From Pictodentalium vernedei (Eukaryota; Mollusca; Scaphopoda; Dentaliida; Dentaliidae), in contig CM062290.1 of NCBI GenBank assembly GCA_031216915.1, positions 163,782,453-163,846,452 on the forward strand: a stretch of 64,000 bases of DNA, written 5' to 3'. The notes beneath the pieces were generated by a model. It worked only from the letters and a program-made list of their open reading frames with translations. It was not told the DNA's origin and ran no database searches. Shown here in pieces: positions 58,401 to 64,000 of the stretch; within the stretch, counting starts at the first letter, position 1, and the number at the start of each line of letters is the position of its first letter. A program made the translations under genes and the position numbers.

Positions 58401-61400
58401 CCGAAAGAACGCTGTTTCCTTGCATCTGGCTGATTAGTGCACACTAGACTGCTGCTGGTATATGGAGATGCCCTCTATGTGGACTGCTAATGACAGTCCA
58501 CGTAGAAGGCATTTCGATAAACCGACACTCCATGCAATCAGATTCATTTCGCCTTTTGGCCATTTTCAAGTAAATTATACGGGTCCTGGGTGGCCCCCAA
58601 TGGGAGGGGAGGGGGCACCGGGATATTTCCCGGTGGACCATACAGCTAGTCCGCCTCTGGCACTTGGACTGGGTTGCGATCTGGCCTAAAGTTTTTGTCC
58701 GCCTTTCACCTGATGAAAACGAAATGCGAGAATATTGAATCTCGGATTCGAATTATTCTGTGTGAAACACTCAGACTATTGTATGGTTTATTTTTTTTTT
58801 CTTTTCTTTTCTTCTTCTTCTTCTTCTTCTTCTTCTTCTGAAATAACCCTGGGACCAAGACAGAATGAGTCGAAACTCGACGAAGGTTGAAAATATGGGT
58901 CAAGGACACTGAGGTCGCCCAGAGGTCATTGGGTGTACTTTTCAGAATTGCTGGAAATCGCATTTTGTTACCCCAGTGCATTTCCGAAGTTCGTATATGC
59001 ATTTTTGCACTCAAAAAGTGGATGGGCCAAACATTTTGAAAATGGGTCACGCTCATGTCTCAAACATGGTATGATATATGGACCTGGGACCAGCACCAAA
59101 TGAGTCGAAACTCAATGGAAGTTCACTGCGGTCACCCTCGGGACATTGAGTGCATTTTTCAGAATAGCGGAAAATCGCATTTTATGACCCCTAATGCATT
59201 CCTGAAGTTCATATGAGTTTCGAACTCAAAAAAGTGGGCGGAGCCAAACATCTTTGACAGTGAGTCATGCTCATACCTCACGCATGGAATGACCATGGGA
59301 CCAACACCAAATGAGTCGAAACTCAGTGAAGTTCTAAATGTGGCCAAGGTTACTGAGGTCACTCAGAATTGCTATAAATCGCAAGTTCATTCATGTATTT
59401 TCACCTTCAATAAAGTGAGCATGTAGTTAGAAAGTTAGTTTCCCAATAGTTAGAAAGTGAGTCACGGTCATATCTCGAGCATGGTATGACCTATGGACCT
59501 GGGACAACTACCATATCAGTCGAAACTCATTGGAAGTTCAGAATGTGGGTAATGGTCACTGAGGTCACACAGGGATCATTGAGTGATTTTTTAAAAATTG
59601 CGCGATATCGTATTTTATCACCCCCAAATGCATTCCCAAACTTCATACATTTCATTTCTCAGAAAAGTGGGCAGAGCCCAAAATTTTAAAAGTAGGTCAT
59701 GCTCACCCCTCAAGCATGCTATGACCTATGGATCCGAGACCAATGCCAAGTCCAAACTCACTGGAGGTTCAAAATATGGGTTCAGGTCACTGGCGTCAAC
59801 CAGAGGTCATGAATTGCATATTTTTCAGAATTTCTAGAAATTGCATTTTATAACTTTTAATGCAATTCTGAAGTCCATACATGTATTTCATCACTCATAA
59901 AATTGGGCGAAGCCAAAAATATCGCTTTCCCATTTCTTTATAAAGCATGTTGAATGCTGTCCACTGAAGGTATTTCTGGTTTCTTGAAAAAAATTGCTGA
60001 TTCCTGTATGAAAATCTTTAAATGCTCTTTACGAAAAACCCATTTCTGATTTCTTTAAAGATATTTTACTCCTGAAAATAATTCCCCAGAAATTCTCTTT
60101 CTATTTATTCTTTTTCTGATGCTTTCACAATTTTCACACAGATTCGAATTTACTGATCACAGTAAATTCTGTTTCTGCAGTTGAATTTCTTTTTCTTGAT
60201 TCTGATTTGATTGCGCATTATTTTATTTCTAAAAGCTCCTTAGCCTGGAATTAAGCAATCTGTCATTTGCAGAATTAGGTTCCCAGAAGATGAATTTGTT
60301 GATGCTGACACATACAGTGGACCAATGTGTCCTGTTCACGCCGGAGACCTTAATTCAGATTGAGGTTCACAGAGGGTAAATTTACTGATGCTGTCCTACT
60401 GTGATACGAAAGAGGCCTGTCTGTTCAGCGACTACTGCAATGTGTCGGCGCTCTGAATGAACAGTTGCTGAAATTAGTAGAAAGTGGCATTTTACAATTA
60501 TGCCATCCAGAAGTTGGCCATGAGGTTGCATTTATGTGTGAGTTGAACAACATTTTATTCAATCCTCCCAGCTAGTGCCTAAAACTCGCACACGTTCTCA
60601 TTTTTGTTCTAAAGCTAACAGCCATAACGGAATGGATCAATTTCACAAGCGGTTCAAAACCATGACTTGGAAGACAAAAGGAATTAGACGTAAATACCTT
60701 TTCCAAAGAACTGTTTTAGAGAAGTACTAACCATCTTTGTTACACGAACAGAAACGGTACCCCAGTGTTGTTTAACCAATAACGGACGTATTTTATGTTC
60801 TCTTACAAATTAGATCTTTGGCTCTCCAGTGGAGCGAGCTATCGGAGATGTTCCAGTATGGCGTCACAGAGTTTTAAAAAATGAAAACATTGATTTTTGA
60901 ATGGTGAGCGGACAAGAGAAATAAGTACATATAATACGGTGGGACCCTGTGAATCGAATTGCACCTTTGCCGGTGAAAATTATTCTACCAGCAGGAGTAC
61001 AAATTAACAGGGATTTGACCACTTCCCTGTATTCTGGAGATAAACTGGACTTTTATTCTGTTACAGCTTCTACGCCAGAGCTCACGGATATCTGTCAAAC
61101 AAAATATTGATTAAAAGCATCTATTAGATGTACAGAGACCAAATAGGTGTATAACAAGGAGAATTTAGTGATCATTAGTGCAATTTCTCGACATATTACA
61201 AGAAAGTTATTCAATTAACATGACTTTAATGTATGACCCAAATGCAATTCACTGGTCAAATTTGTATTGAATGTGTGATAAAAGGTTTTGTGTTTGAAAG
61301 TTATATTATTCATTTAACTGGGTTGTACAATTAAGTGATATCCAACTAAGTGGGCACCACTGTACACAATTTCTCTGACAGTCTTACAGCTGCTGCTCCT

Positions 61401-63315
61401 GCTGACTGTAACATAGTTAACTATTTACCTAACGAAATGCTAAAATCTGCCTGCCTTATTCCTAAAATCGCCATTCAGATTTTATTATTTTTGTGTTTAT
61501 GCCATAAAAACATACCTTACAACATCGTATTGGAACTAGCTCGGTGAACTCATTCCAATGTTCTCATTCTATGTATTGGGGCAAAAAGTGAAAAATTATT
61601 ATCCACGAAATTTGAATGGCCAGTGTCGTCCTCTATTGGGTAAAGGGTTAAAGTACTTGCTTCGAATTTATTTTGCACGAGTGTCTGTTTTAACTGGTAG
61701 AGTGCTAAATTATTTTTGACTATCAGAATTTGCTCACATGTCTTTGCCTTATTACAAATTATGGGGGAGTGCCTATGGGGACTGTCCCATAAAGTGTAAC
61801 AAGACAAATCCTCACAGACTAAATGTTATCACATTAAAGATAACATGAAACTCATCGACTGAATATGAAGACCGAATATTCATCGACTGAATATGTTCAC
61901 TGTGGTAAACAGGCTCTGTTTTACTGGTAAAATAGGACCCAATCACCAATGCTTGGAAGATGCAAACCTTCTCTAAAATGGGCAGCATGGCTTATTAACA
62001 CTCACCACTGGTCTTGAGTTGATACTCATGTTGTGGTCATGATTAACCATTGTGCAAAAATATGTGACCTTAAACACCAATAAATAAATTGACAATCAGA
62101 ATTTGCCCACATGTCTGCCTTGTTACAATTTATGGGAGAGTGCCTATGGGCACTCTCCCATAAGGTGTAACAAGACACATCCTTACAGACTAAATGTTAT
62201 CACTTCAAAGATATGAAACTCATCGACTGAATTTGAAGCATTTGCGTAGCGGTACTTGTACTTCAGAATAAAGCCCAAATATGGGCTTCCCGCACTCTAC
62301 CATTTAAGCTTACCCTCCTTTCAAGAACACTCAGAACAGTAAGTAGATGCGTGGTGGTCCTTTGGTAAGAGCACTGTATTTTAAACAGACAGATTGACGG
62401 TTCGATGACCCGTGCCATCTATGCTATGTCATTCGCTAAGACACTTTACCTCGATTGCCCACGTAGGTTGCGTTGATGCTGTGCTCTAAAGCGTATTGTA
62501 CGTCGATGGTGCAGTTGCTTTCAACCGCTGCAAATTCGGCTTGTGCTGGGTTAGTAAGTTGGAAAGCCTGACACTTGCTCGCCGTTGTTCGATGGTTTTC
62601 TTTAGATACTCCGGCTTCCACCGCCTGTAAAACTGTCCGAAACGATGTGACCCTGCTTTTTGAAAGTGTCGTTGAACTCCTAATAAAAACAAACATCTTA
62701 ATATTGAGCTATGGCAACAATTCTAATTTTTTGCTTATTACTGTTTTCTCACTGAGGAAAGATCATGATGACACTGATGATCTGGCACCTTCGAGGTTGA
62801 TATTCGAGATCGTCGAGCTTGTTCCAACGAGGGGTCATAACCTATGTTTTTGAGACAAAAAATGAAAAAAAGAACAGTTATTCAAGAATTGTTTTGGTAA
62901 GTGTCGTCTGCGTTTCATGTTAGGTAAAGGGTTAATTTGTCGCCAGATAATTTCCTGTCAAATTTGTCGTGACGAAAAGATTTGCGCATATCCATTAAAA
63001 GGGTTAATCAGTTCTGTGTGTGTATGGGGGGGGGGGGGGGGGTGTCAGGGGCTACTAGGGAGTATTTGGTCGAGAAGGAAGATGGGAAAGAGCCTTTATC
63101 ATTATAAATGACTCACCTGCTGCGTCAAGAACATCTCTGTCAATTGGATCTGTCAACATACACAGTAACCCATCAATCCCAGATACTTTGGAAATAAGTT
63201 CTTCTTTGGGAATAGCTTCGTCGCTGTCCCAGAACTCCACTTCACAATCATCTTTTAAGATGTCTACTCCTGGCTGAGGAATATTGCGGGTTACATAAAT
63301 TTTTGGTCGTCGCAT
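36851..63315 (-). CDS. GRHPR: glyoxylate/hydroxypyruvate reductase, 3 coding exons (span)
   Basis: Joining 63315-63117, 40396-40226 and 37446-36851 gives 966 nt, a 321-aa protein plus stop, close to the usual 320-330 aa. It belongs to the D-2-hydroxyacid dehydrogenases: NAD(P)H-dependent reduction of glyoxylate to glycolate and of hydroxypyruvate to D-glycerate, in cytosol or peroxisome/mitochondrion. Visible features: WDSDE near residue 29, substrate-loop STMSVG (74-79), dinucleotide-binding GLGRIG (155-160), catalytic R239 (NSGRGG), E268 (EPEPLP) and H287 (LPHMGS). Both introns are phase 1 with GT/AG borders. Intron 1 is 22.7 kb and full of mobile elements; intron 2 is 2.8 kb. A second first exon lies 8.6 kb downstream (28066-28264), so the gene is part of a head-to-tail pair. 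The exon pairing assumes no other exon lies in intron 1. Confidence 0.9.
37648..37904. mobile_element. palindromic TTAA-type element, family A (in intron 2)
   Basis: Starts ttaaccctttacccaacg at 37648. Left arm 'ccggccagcgctattcac'; centre 'ctttggaacgagcgtgtcg' then 'cccgttccaattaggg', so the hairpin has several mismatches. Right end 'gttgggtaaagggtta'. Confidence 0.88.
37905..38137. mobile_element. palindromic TTAA-type element, family A, degraded
   Basis: Immediately follows the previous element in inverted orientation: 'gtttacctaatacgaacag', 'gcctcaaaaacgtagct', core 'acgagctggacaagctcgtt', 'ataagctatgtttccgagg', 'accgctagcaggtttgagcc'. Older than its neighbour. Confidence 0.7.
38138..39094. 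other. intron 2 sequence, unannotated
   Basis: No exon or RNA gene recognised. Confidence 0.35.
39095..39180. mobile_element. short hairpin element, family F, copy 1
   Basis: 86 bp, almost wholly palindromic: 'gttcgtccactgagttcca' with 'atgttccatatgcc', then the inverse 'ggcacatagaacat' and 'ctcaggggacgag', ending ttaa. Copies at 50051-50136 and 57092-57178, and a half copy near 48836-48865. Confidence 0.85.
39181..40225. other. intron 2 sequence, unannotated
   Basis: No gene or clear repeat boundary seen. Confidence 0.35.
40226..40396 (-). CDS. GRHPR: GRHPR-like gene, exon 2
   Basis: 171 nt, phase 1 at both ends. The acceptor is TTACAG (AG at 40398-40397), the donor G|GTGTAG (GT at 40225-40224). 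Codes for PDLKVVSTMSVGFEHIDLEE, the substrate-binding loop region, then the helix NTPNVSTDSVAELTVTLLL and SRRLLEG, all diagnostic of this family. The reading frame joins both neighbours without a stop. Confidence 0.92.
40397..41044. other. intron 1 sequence, unannotated
   Basis: No exon recognised next to exon 2. Confidence 0.35.
41045..41270. mobile_element. palindromic TTAA-type element, family A-like, very degraded
   Basis: 'ttatagccaaacggcgctat', core 'cattggggcaagcttgttga' then 'acttgttcctgtgag', and 'ggtatcgtctgct'. Family layout recognisable; terminal TTAACCC lost. Confidence 0.5.
41271..42115. other. intron 1 sequence with a family G scrap
   Basis: 41745-41840 resembles the family G repeat ('cacagaattagactggtgac'). 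Otherwise nothing supported. Confidence 0.4.
42116..42310 (-). repeat. family I repeat with SINE-like tail, inverted
   Basis: Read on the minus strand: 'tactgtggtaaaccagttcc', 'aaaataggacccagtcacca', then the tail 'attggccatggtgcataaa' and 'tgtgacgttaaccacc'. Degraded copy of 30540-30735. Confidence 0.6.
42311..42969. other. intron 1 sequence, unannotated
   Basis: No exon, RNA gene or element boundary recognised. Confidence 0.35.
42970..43320 (+). mobile_element. tRNA-derived SINE, full length, variant head
   Basis: Head with A-box-like 'tggctcagcggttacgg' and B box 'ggttcgatccc'. Body 'gtccttgggcaaggcactta', 'ggttgggg'-type spacer, 'ggtgggtctctccgggtac'. Tail 'caaaagtgtcgttaaatctc' then 'aaataataaa'. 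Same subfamily as 31366-31735 and 62355-62700 by its tail. Confidence 0.88.
43321..43754. other. intron 1 sequence, unannotated
   Basis: Nothing supported. Confidence 0.35.
43755..43870 (+). repeat. family I repeat fragment
   Basis: 'gtagcagtgcttat' to 'ttgtaaacaagttg', 'aatgtaggacccggtaacca' and 'catctaaagtg', without the SINE-like tail. Confidence 0.6.
43871..45473. other. intron 1 sequence, unannotated
   Basis: About 1.6 kb with no exon, RNA gene or element boundary I can support. Confidence 0.35.
45474..45713. mobile_element. palindromic TTAA-type element, family B, well preserved
   Basis: 'caaccctttacccaacgcag' and 'gttgggtaaagggttaa' at the ends. Hairpin 'aaaaccatatcatgtgaccc', 'ctttggaacgagctcgttcc', then back. 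Right subterminal 'attacgcatgcggatgctgcc'-type sequence is specific to family B. Confidence 0.9.
45710..45856. mobile_element. palindromic TTAA-type element, family A, deleted copy
   Basis: Shares the TTAA at 45710 with the preceding element. 'ctttacgtaacataac', 'gttctattcacaaaaatc', core 'gaaacaagctagttccaatg', end 'gttaggtaaagggttaa'. Arms shortened. Confidence 0.7.
45863..46085. mobile_element. palindromic TTAA-type element, family B, degraded
   Basis: 'ttaaccctttaccttaggg', 'cccgcccatccgcgtaat', hairpin 'aaatcatttcatgtgacccc' with core 'catttgaacgaactcgttcc'. The right end is lost. Confidence 0.75.
46086..46667. other. intron 1 sequence, unannotated
   Basis: 46320-46380 holds a scrap of a family A left end ('ctattcacaaaaatggcc'). 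No exon recognised. Confidence 0.35.
46668..46827. mobile_element. palindromic TTAA-type element, family A, one arm deleted
   Basis: TTAA at 46668 and 46824. Full left arm to 'cgttggaacgagctcg', then directly 'tctgcttttcgggttagg': the right hairpin arm is missing. Confidence 0.85.
46925..47290 (-). mobile_element. tRNA-derived SINE, full length
   Basis: Minus strand: head with A box ('ggtggctcagtaggtagagg') and B box ('ggttcgaatcc', about 47230-47240). Body 'gtccttgggcaagacactt' and 'gtactgcacgtcgatgg'. The 3' end is disturbed by a G17 tract followed by a T run (46913-46944). Confidence 0.88.
47291..48132. other. intron 1 sequence with repeat scraps
   Basis: 47430-47490 and 48050-48132 are half copies of the family C hairpin ('aatgcaactgagaatttaac'). 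47565-47625 is a SINE tail ('ttagccattgtgcagaaat'). A tctc/tctg simple repeat lies at about 47735-47785. Confidence 0.55.
48133..48338. mobile_element. palindromic TTAA-type element, family A, inverted, partial
   Basis: 'ttaaccctttgcccaatacg', 'gacgacacttgcaaa', one hairpin arm short ('aaacgagttcgttctaatga'), then 'gcgctggtcggttttgacgc'. The end at about 48337 abuts the 5S-derived element. Confidence 0.75.
48339..48770 (+). mobile_element. 5S rRNA-derived SINE (SINE3-like)
   Basis: 48342-48425 matches the internal half of eukaryotic 5S rRNA: 'ccggttctcgcttagatcat', 'cgaagttaagcaacgttgag' (box A region), 'cttgggtgggtgaccact' (box C region). The 5' quarter and the 3' closing stem of 5S are absent, and about 340 bp of unrelated body follow ('gtgaaacatgggaatgttca', 'gggcgtgtacgcctatgata') to a tat/tta tail near 48745-48760. 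Best read as a SINE whose pol III promoter comes from 5S, rather than a 5S gene. Confidence 0.8.
48899..49437. repeat. tandem repeat, about 110-bp unit, interrupted by a hairpin element
   Basis: Units contain 'cccaaagcacgtaatgccat', 'caagcacttctcaagagagc', 'cacgatagttattttaagc' and 'gtcaactcaaacaaatat'. Copies begin near 48899, 49251 and 49352. The first is split at its TTAA by the element at 48961-49210. Confidence 0.9.
48961..49210. mobile_element. palindromic TTAA-targeting element, family E, reference copy
   Basis: Exact 13-bp inverted termini ctggtagagtgct and agcactctaccag, each flanked by TTAA (48961-48964, 49207-49210). Central hairpin 'acaatttatgggagagtgcc', then tgtaggcactctcc and back. 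The neighbouring tandem unit at about 49306-49316 has the same site with a single TTAA and no insert. TTAA duplication is the piggyBac signature, but no transposase is present. Confidence 0.92.
49438..50050. other. intron 1 sequence, unannotated
   Basis: Nothing supported. Confidence 0.35.
50051..50136. mobile_element. short hairpin element, family F, copy 2
   Basis: 'cacaactcatcccctgtgt' and 'atgtgttctatgtgcc', then the inverse 'cacttagaacacat' and 'ctcaggagacgaactg', ending ttaa. Confidence 0.85.
50137..50694. other. intron 1 sequence, unannotated
   Basis: Nothing supported. Confidence 0.35.
50711..51462 (+). pseudogene. LINE endonuclease domain (frameshifted)
   Basis: Apurinic-like endonuclease that would nick the target site. 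Motifs: MGLSETWI near the N-terminus, ILMGDFNGHIGD (metal and substrate binding), RTIIDYILTD and LDSDHNLITV (catalytic Asp-His). The frame changes at about 50995-51013, and stops lie upstream of 50795. Confidence 0.85.
51900..52870 (+). pseudogene. LINE reverse transcriptase remnant lacking the catalytic box
   Basis: Conserved RT stretch RNGKATGMDEIPNELLKKFG with RKVTFIHKKGN-type sequence after a frameshift (about 52140-52310). Then motif A as FMAFLNVK (about 52530), where the usual Asp is Asn, and LELESLGLGDEIVGILKA. The YxDD box expected next is absent: the sequence jumps from SELSLGKI (about 52670) to the post-RT segment RAELGWMRIKDRINLMKLS (about 52735), so several hundred bp are deleted. 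Non-functional. Confidence 0.8.
53110..53300 (+). pseudogene. LINE C-terminal zinc knuckle remnant
   Basis: C-x2-C-x9-H-x6-C pattern (CQMC, then LEHFF, then LECPKYQ) at about 53135-53205, the typical end of APE-class LINE pol proteins. Isolated by stops on both sides. Confidence 0.75.
53451..55429. other. intron 1 sequence, unannotated
   Basis: About 2 kb. The first 300 bp may be the LINE 3' tail, but no poly(A) or repeat tail marks the end. No exon recognised. Confidence 0.35.
55430..55560. mobile_element. palindromic family E element, fragment
   Basis: 'caaattattggagagtgctt' and 'aactctccaataatttg' form the hairpin, followed by 'ctagctctcagccagttga', a degraded right terminus. The left terminus is not found. 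Confidence 0.65.
55561..55863. other. intron 1 sequence, unannotated
   Basis: Nothing supported. Confidence 0.35.
55864..56101. mobile_element. palindromic TTAA-type element, family A, well preserved
   Basis: TTAA at 55864 and 56098; a second TTAACCC lies at 55856. Near-perfect hairpin: 'ttttttgtctcaaaacatag', 'gacccctcattggaacgagc', then ttgtcgagctcg and back. Right arm 'gtgtcgtctgcttttcatg'. Confidence 0.93.
56102..57091. other. intron 1 sequence, unannotated
   Basis: 56165-56225 pairs 'attttcaacgtgcggcc' with 'gctgcagattgaaaata', a small imperfect hairpin shared with 6413-6450. No exon recognised. Confidence 0.4.
57092..57178. mobile_element. short hairpin element, family F, copy 3
   Basis: 'aatcgtcccctgagttccaa', 'tgtgttctatgtgcc', then 'ggcacatagagctcattgg' and 'aactcaagaggcga'. 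Terminal bases more diverged than in the other copies. Confidence 0.82.
57240..57370 (+). repeat. family I repeat, degraded
   Basis: 'tcactgtggttaatacgttc', 'ttttattggtgaattgagac', 'cggtaaccatggcc', and 'atataacatccatacttg'. Weak match to 30540-30735, without the SINE tail. Confidence 0.5.
57380..57623. mobile_element. palindromic TTAA-type element, family B
   Basis: 'ccctttacctaacgaatcg' and 'gcgttgggtaaagggg' at the ends. Hairpin 'caacaaaaccatattaagtg', core 'cattggaaggcgctcagtga' then 'gctcgttccattgag', with mismatches. TTAA lost on both sides. Confidence 0.82.
57624..58131. other. intron 1 sequence, unannotated
   Basis: Nothing supported. Confidence 0.35.
58132..58659. mobile_element. 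hAT-like element, 528 bp
   Basis: Left end caggggcggactggg and right end ctagtccgcctctg are inverted with mismatches, and are classic hAT-type termini. Flanks gaacttga (58124-58131) and gcacttgg (58660-58667) agree at 6 of 8, an aged target duplication. A central hairpin pairs 'ctctatgtggactg' with 'cagtccacgtagaagg'. Non-coding. Confidence 0.75.
58790..58845. repeat. CTT microsatellite
   Basis: A T run, then about a dozen ctt units. It creates a spurious poly-Lys frame on the minus strand. Confidence 0.95.
58850..59920. repeat. five-copy tandem repeat, 207-236-bp unit
   Basis: Units start near 58850, 59086, 59293, 59500 and 59735 with 'gggaccaacaccaaatgagt' or variants, then 'cgaaactcattggaagttc', 'cactgaggtcac', 'agaattgctggaaatcgcat', 'aaaagtgggcggagccaaa' and 'gtcatgctca'. 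Strongly diverged. The style recalls internal units of invertebrate DNA elements; no termini found. Confidence 0.88.
59921..61416. other. intron 1 sequence, unannotated
   Basis: 60830-60870 ('gtggagcgagctatcgg', 'gttccagtatggcgtcac') is a very degraded hairpin core of the TTAA families. Otherwise nothing supported. Confidence 0.4.
61417..61651. mobile_element. palindromic TTAA-type element, family A, degraded
   Basis: 'ttaactatttacctaacg' at the left and 'attgggtaaagggttaa' at the right. Core 'attggaactagctcggtgaa' then 'ctcattccaatg'. Arms diverged. Confidence 0.75.
61690..61875. mobile_element. palindromic family E element, left part
   Basis: 'ttaactggtagagtgctaaa' begins at 61690; hairpin 'gggggagtgcctatgg' and 'ggactgtcccataaa'; continues to 'aaactcatcgactgaata'. 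The right terminus is missing, replaced by family I sequence. Confidence 0.8.
61890..62095 (+). repeat. family I repeat with SINE-like tail
   Basis: 'actgtggtaaacaggctc', 'aaaataggacccaatcacca', 'ctctaaaatggg', then 'attaaccattgtgcaaaaa', 'tatgtgaccttaaacacc' and an aataaataaa tail. It lies between two family E pieces and so probably landed in or between them. Confidence 0.75.
62092..62308. mobile_element. palindromic family E element, right part
   Basis: Hairpin 'acaatttatgggagagtgcc' then tatgggcactctcc and back; ends 'cgcactctaccatttaag' at 62303-62308. Lacks the left terminus. Confidence 0.8.
62355..62700 (+). mobile_element. tRNA-derived SINE, variant head
   Basis: Head 'ggtggtcctttggtaagagc' (A-box-like) and 'gacggttcgatgacccg' (B box with an insertion). 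Body 'cgctaagacactttacctcg', 'gtacgtcgatggtgca', 'ctcgccgttgttcgatgg'. Tail 'tgaaagtgtcgttgaactcc' then 'aataaaaac'. The most diverged SINE copy here. Confidence 0.82.
62812..62935. mobile_element. palindromic family A element, right half only
   Basis: Starts inside the core ('gtcgagcttgttccaacg') and runs through 'cataacctatgtttttgaga' to 'gttaggtaaagggttaa'. The left half is missing. Confidence 0.85.
63117..63315 (-). CDS. GRHPR: GRHPR-like gene, exon 1 (first coding)
   Basis: Residues 1-66 plus one base. ATG at 63315-63313 with A at -3. It starts MRRPKIYVTRNIPQPGVDIL, includes EFWDSDEAIPKEEL and IDGLLCMLTDPID, and ends DAAG at a perfect GTGAGT donor (63116-63111). A G17 tract (63026-63042) lies 70 bp inside the intron. 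Same length and splice phase as the exon at 28066-28264. Confidence 0.92.
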
Positions 63316-63819
63316 GTTGAAAGGCCAAGCACATGTAGTGTAGTGCGCCCGGAATAAATAAACGGCAAGTCAGCGAACAGACGTGTATTGATTTGTTCCT
63401 GTGTGGCGGCGAATGCTCTGTCTGGGAAGTGGTTTTGAGCTGATATATTTTCTCCTTCCGTATTCAATTGATTTTTTATCGGCATTTGATAAAGAGTCGT
63501 CTTTCTTGTTTAATCAATAAGCCAATCACGTTTTCTCAGCTACAGACTGGCACCTTATTTCCCTGATACATGTTGCATTACACGTGATTCAGATTAAAAA
63601 CTTTAGCTGTGGATTGCGTAGTGTTTGTTATGTTTCAGAACAGACAGCCCATCCCATTAACCTGACATCATTAATATCAAAACTGAAATACTCTGGAATA
63701 TATGAGAAGTCCGAAAATGATCAAGAAAACATTTAAACAGCCTTTGCAAAAGAAATTAAGAATTTTTTTTTACAATAGTTGATGGCTGGTACATTTTTTA
63801 ATTGGCTTTGTTACAGAAA
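63316..63819. promoter_or_regulatory. upstream flank of the GRHPR-like gene
   Basis: Expected 5'UTR and promoter on the minus strand. No TATA box or CpG-rich core stands out, so no site is assigned. Confidence 0.3.
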
Positions 63820-64000
63820 AAGAAAAGCAGACGACACTTGCAAAAAAAACTCTTGAATAACTAATTTTTTTCATTTTTTGTCTCAAAAGCATAGGTTATG
63901 AACCCTCATTGGAACGAGCTCGACGAGCTCGTTCCAACGAGGGTTCATAACCAATGTTTTGAGACAAAAAATTAAAAAAATAATGAAAATTAATTGGCAA
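63820..64000. mobile_element. palindromic TTAA-type element, family A, cut by window end
   Basis: 'aaaagcagacgacacttgc', 'tttgtctcaaaagcatagg', core 'cattggaacgagctcgacga' then 'gctcgttccaacgag' and the return arm. The inner bases of the right arm ('aattaattggcaa') reach position 64000. Confidence 0.9.

Noticed and set aside
58706..59056. Poly-Lys frame on the minus strand
   Set aside because: Translation of the CTT microsatellite and the tandem repeat beside it.

Overview
The window is animal nuclear DNA, AT-rich and gene-poor, from an invertebrate that is probably marine. The evidence is a host gene with spliced exons (consensus GT/AG junctions, tens of kb of intron), dense tRNA-derived and 5S-derived SINEs, hAT-like and TTAA-targeting miniature elements, an APE-type LINE, a DIRS retrotransposon and a satellite array. 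The repeat style suits lophotrochozoans, hemichordates or amphioxus, but I cannot name the species. There is no bacterial-style operon anywhere.

Layout. 1-3505: a 153-bp satellite with a 1377-bp higher-order repeat (9 monomers). 3506-13472: no host gene seen; tandem repeats, foldback elements, and a 1.6-kb TA-flanked element (8797-10399) with a second element nested inside it. 13473-20640: a nearly complete DIRS retrotransposon with inverted terminal repeats, an internal complementary region, a gag-like ORF, a broken RT-RNase H ORF and an intact tyrosine recombinase. 20641-28065: SINEs, a 636-bp tandem duplication, a 721-bp hAT element with perfect 8-bp target duplications, and foldback elements. 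28066-28264: first coding exon of a glyoxylate/hydroxypyruvate reductase (GRHPR) paralogue, minus strand. 28265-36850: more mobile elements. 36851-63315: a complete GRHPR-like gene on the minus strand in three coding exons (predicted 321 aa); its 22.7-kb first intron holds a dead LINE (about 50.7-53.5 kb), a 5S-derived SINE, tRNA SINEs and many hairpin elements. 63316-64000: upstream flank and a hairpin element cut by the window edge.

How it works together. The only host function I can support is GRHPR (glyoxylate and hydroxypyruvate reduction), present as two head-to-tail copies on the minus strand. The rest is mobile or tandem DNA. Its most notable themes are palindromic TTAA-flanked elements that share a hairpin core across families with different arms, a hairpin element whose TTAA target is proven by an empty copy of the same site a few hundred bases away, several hAT-like elements each carrying a central hairpin, and a DIRS internal complementary region that reproduces both element ends to the base.
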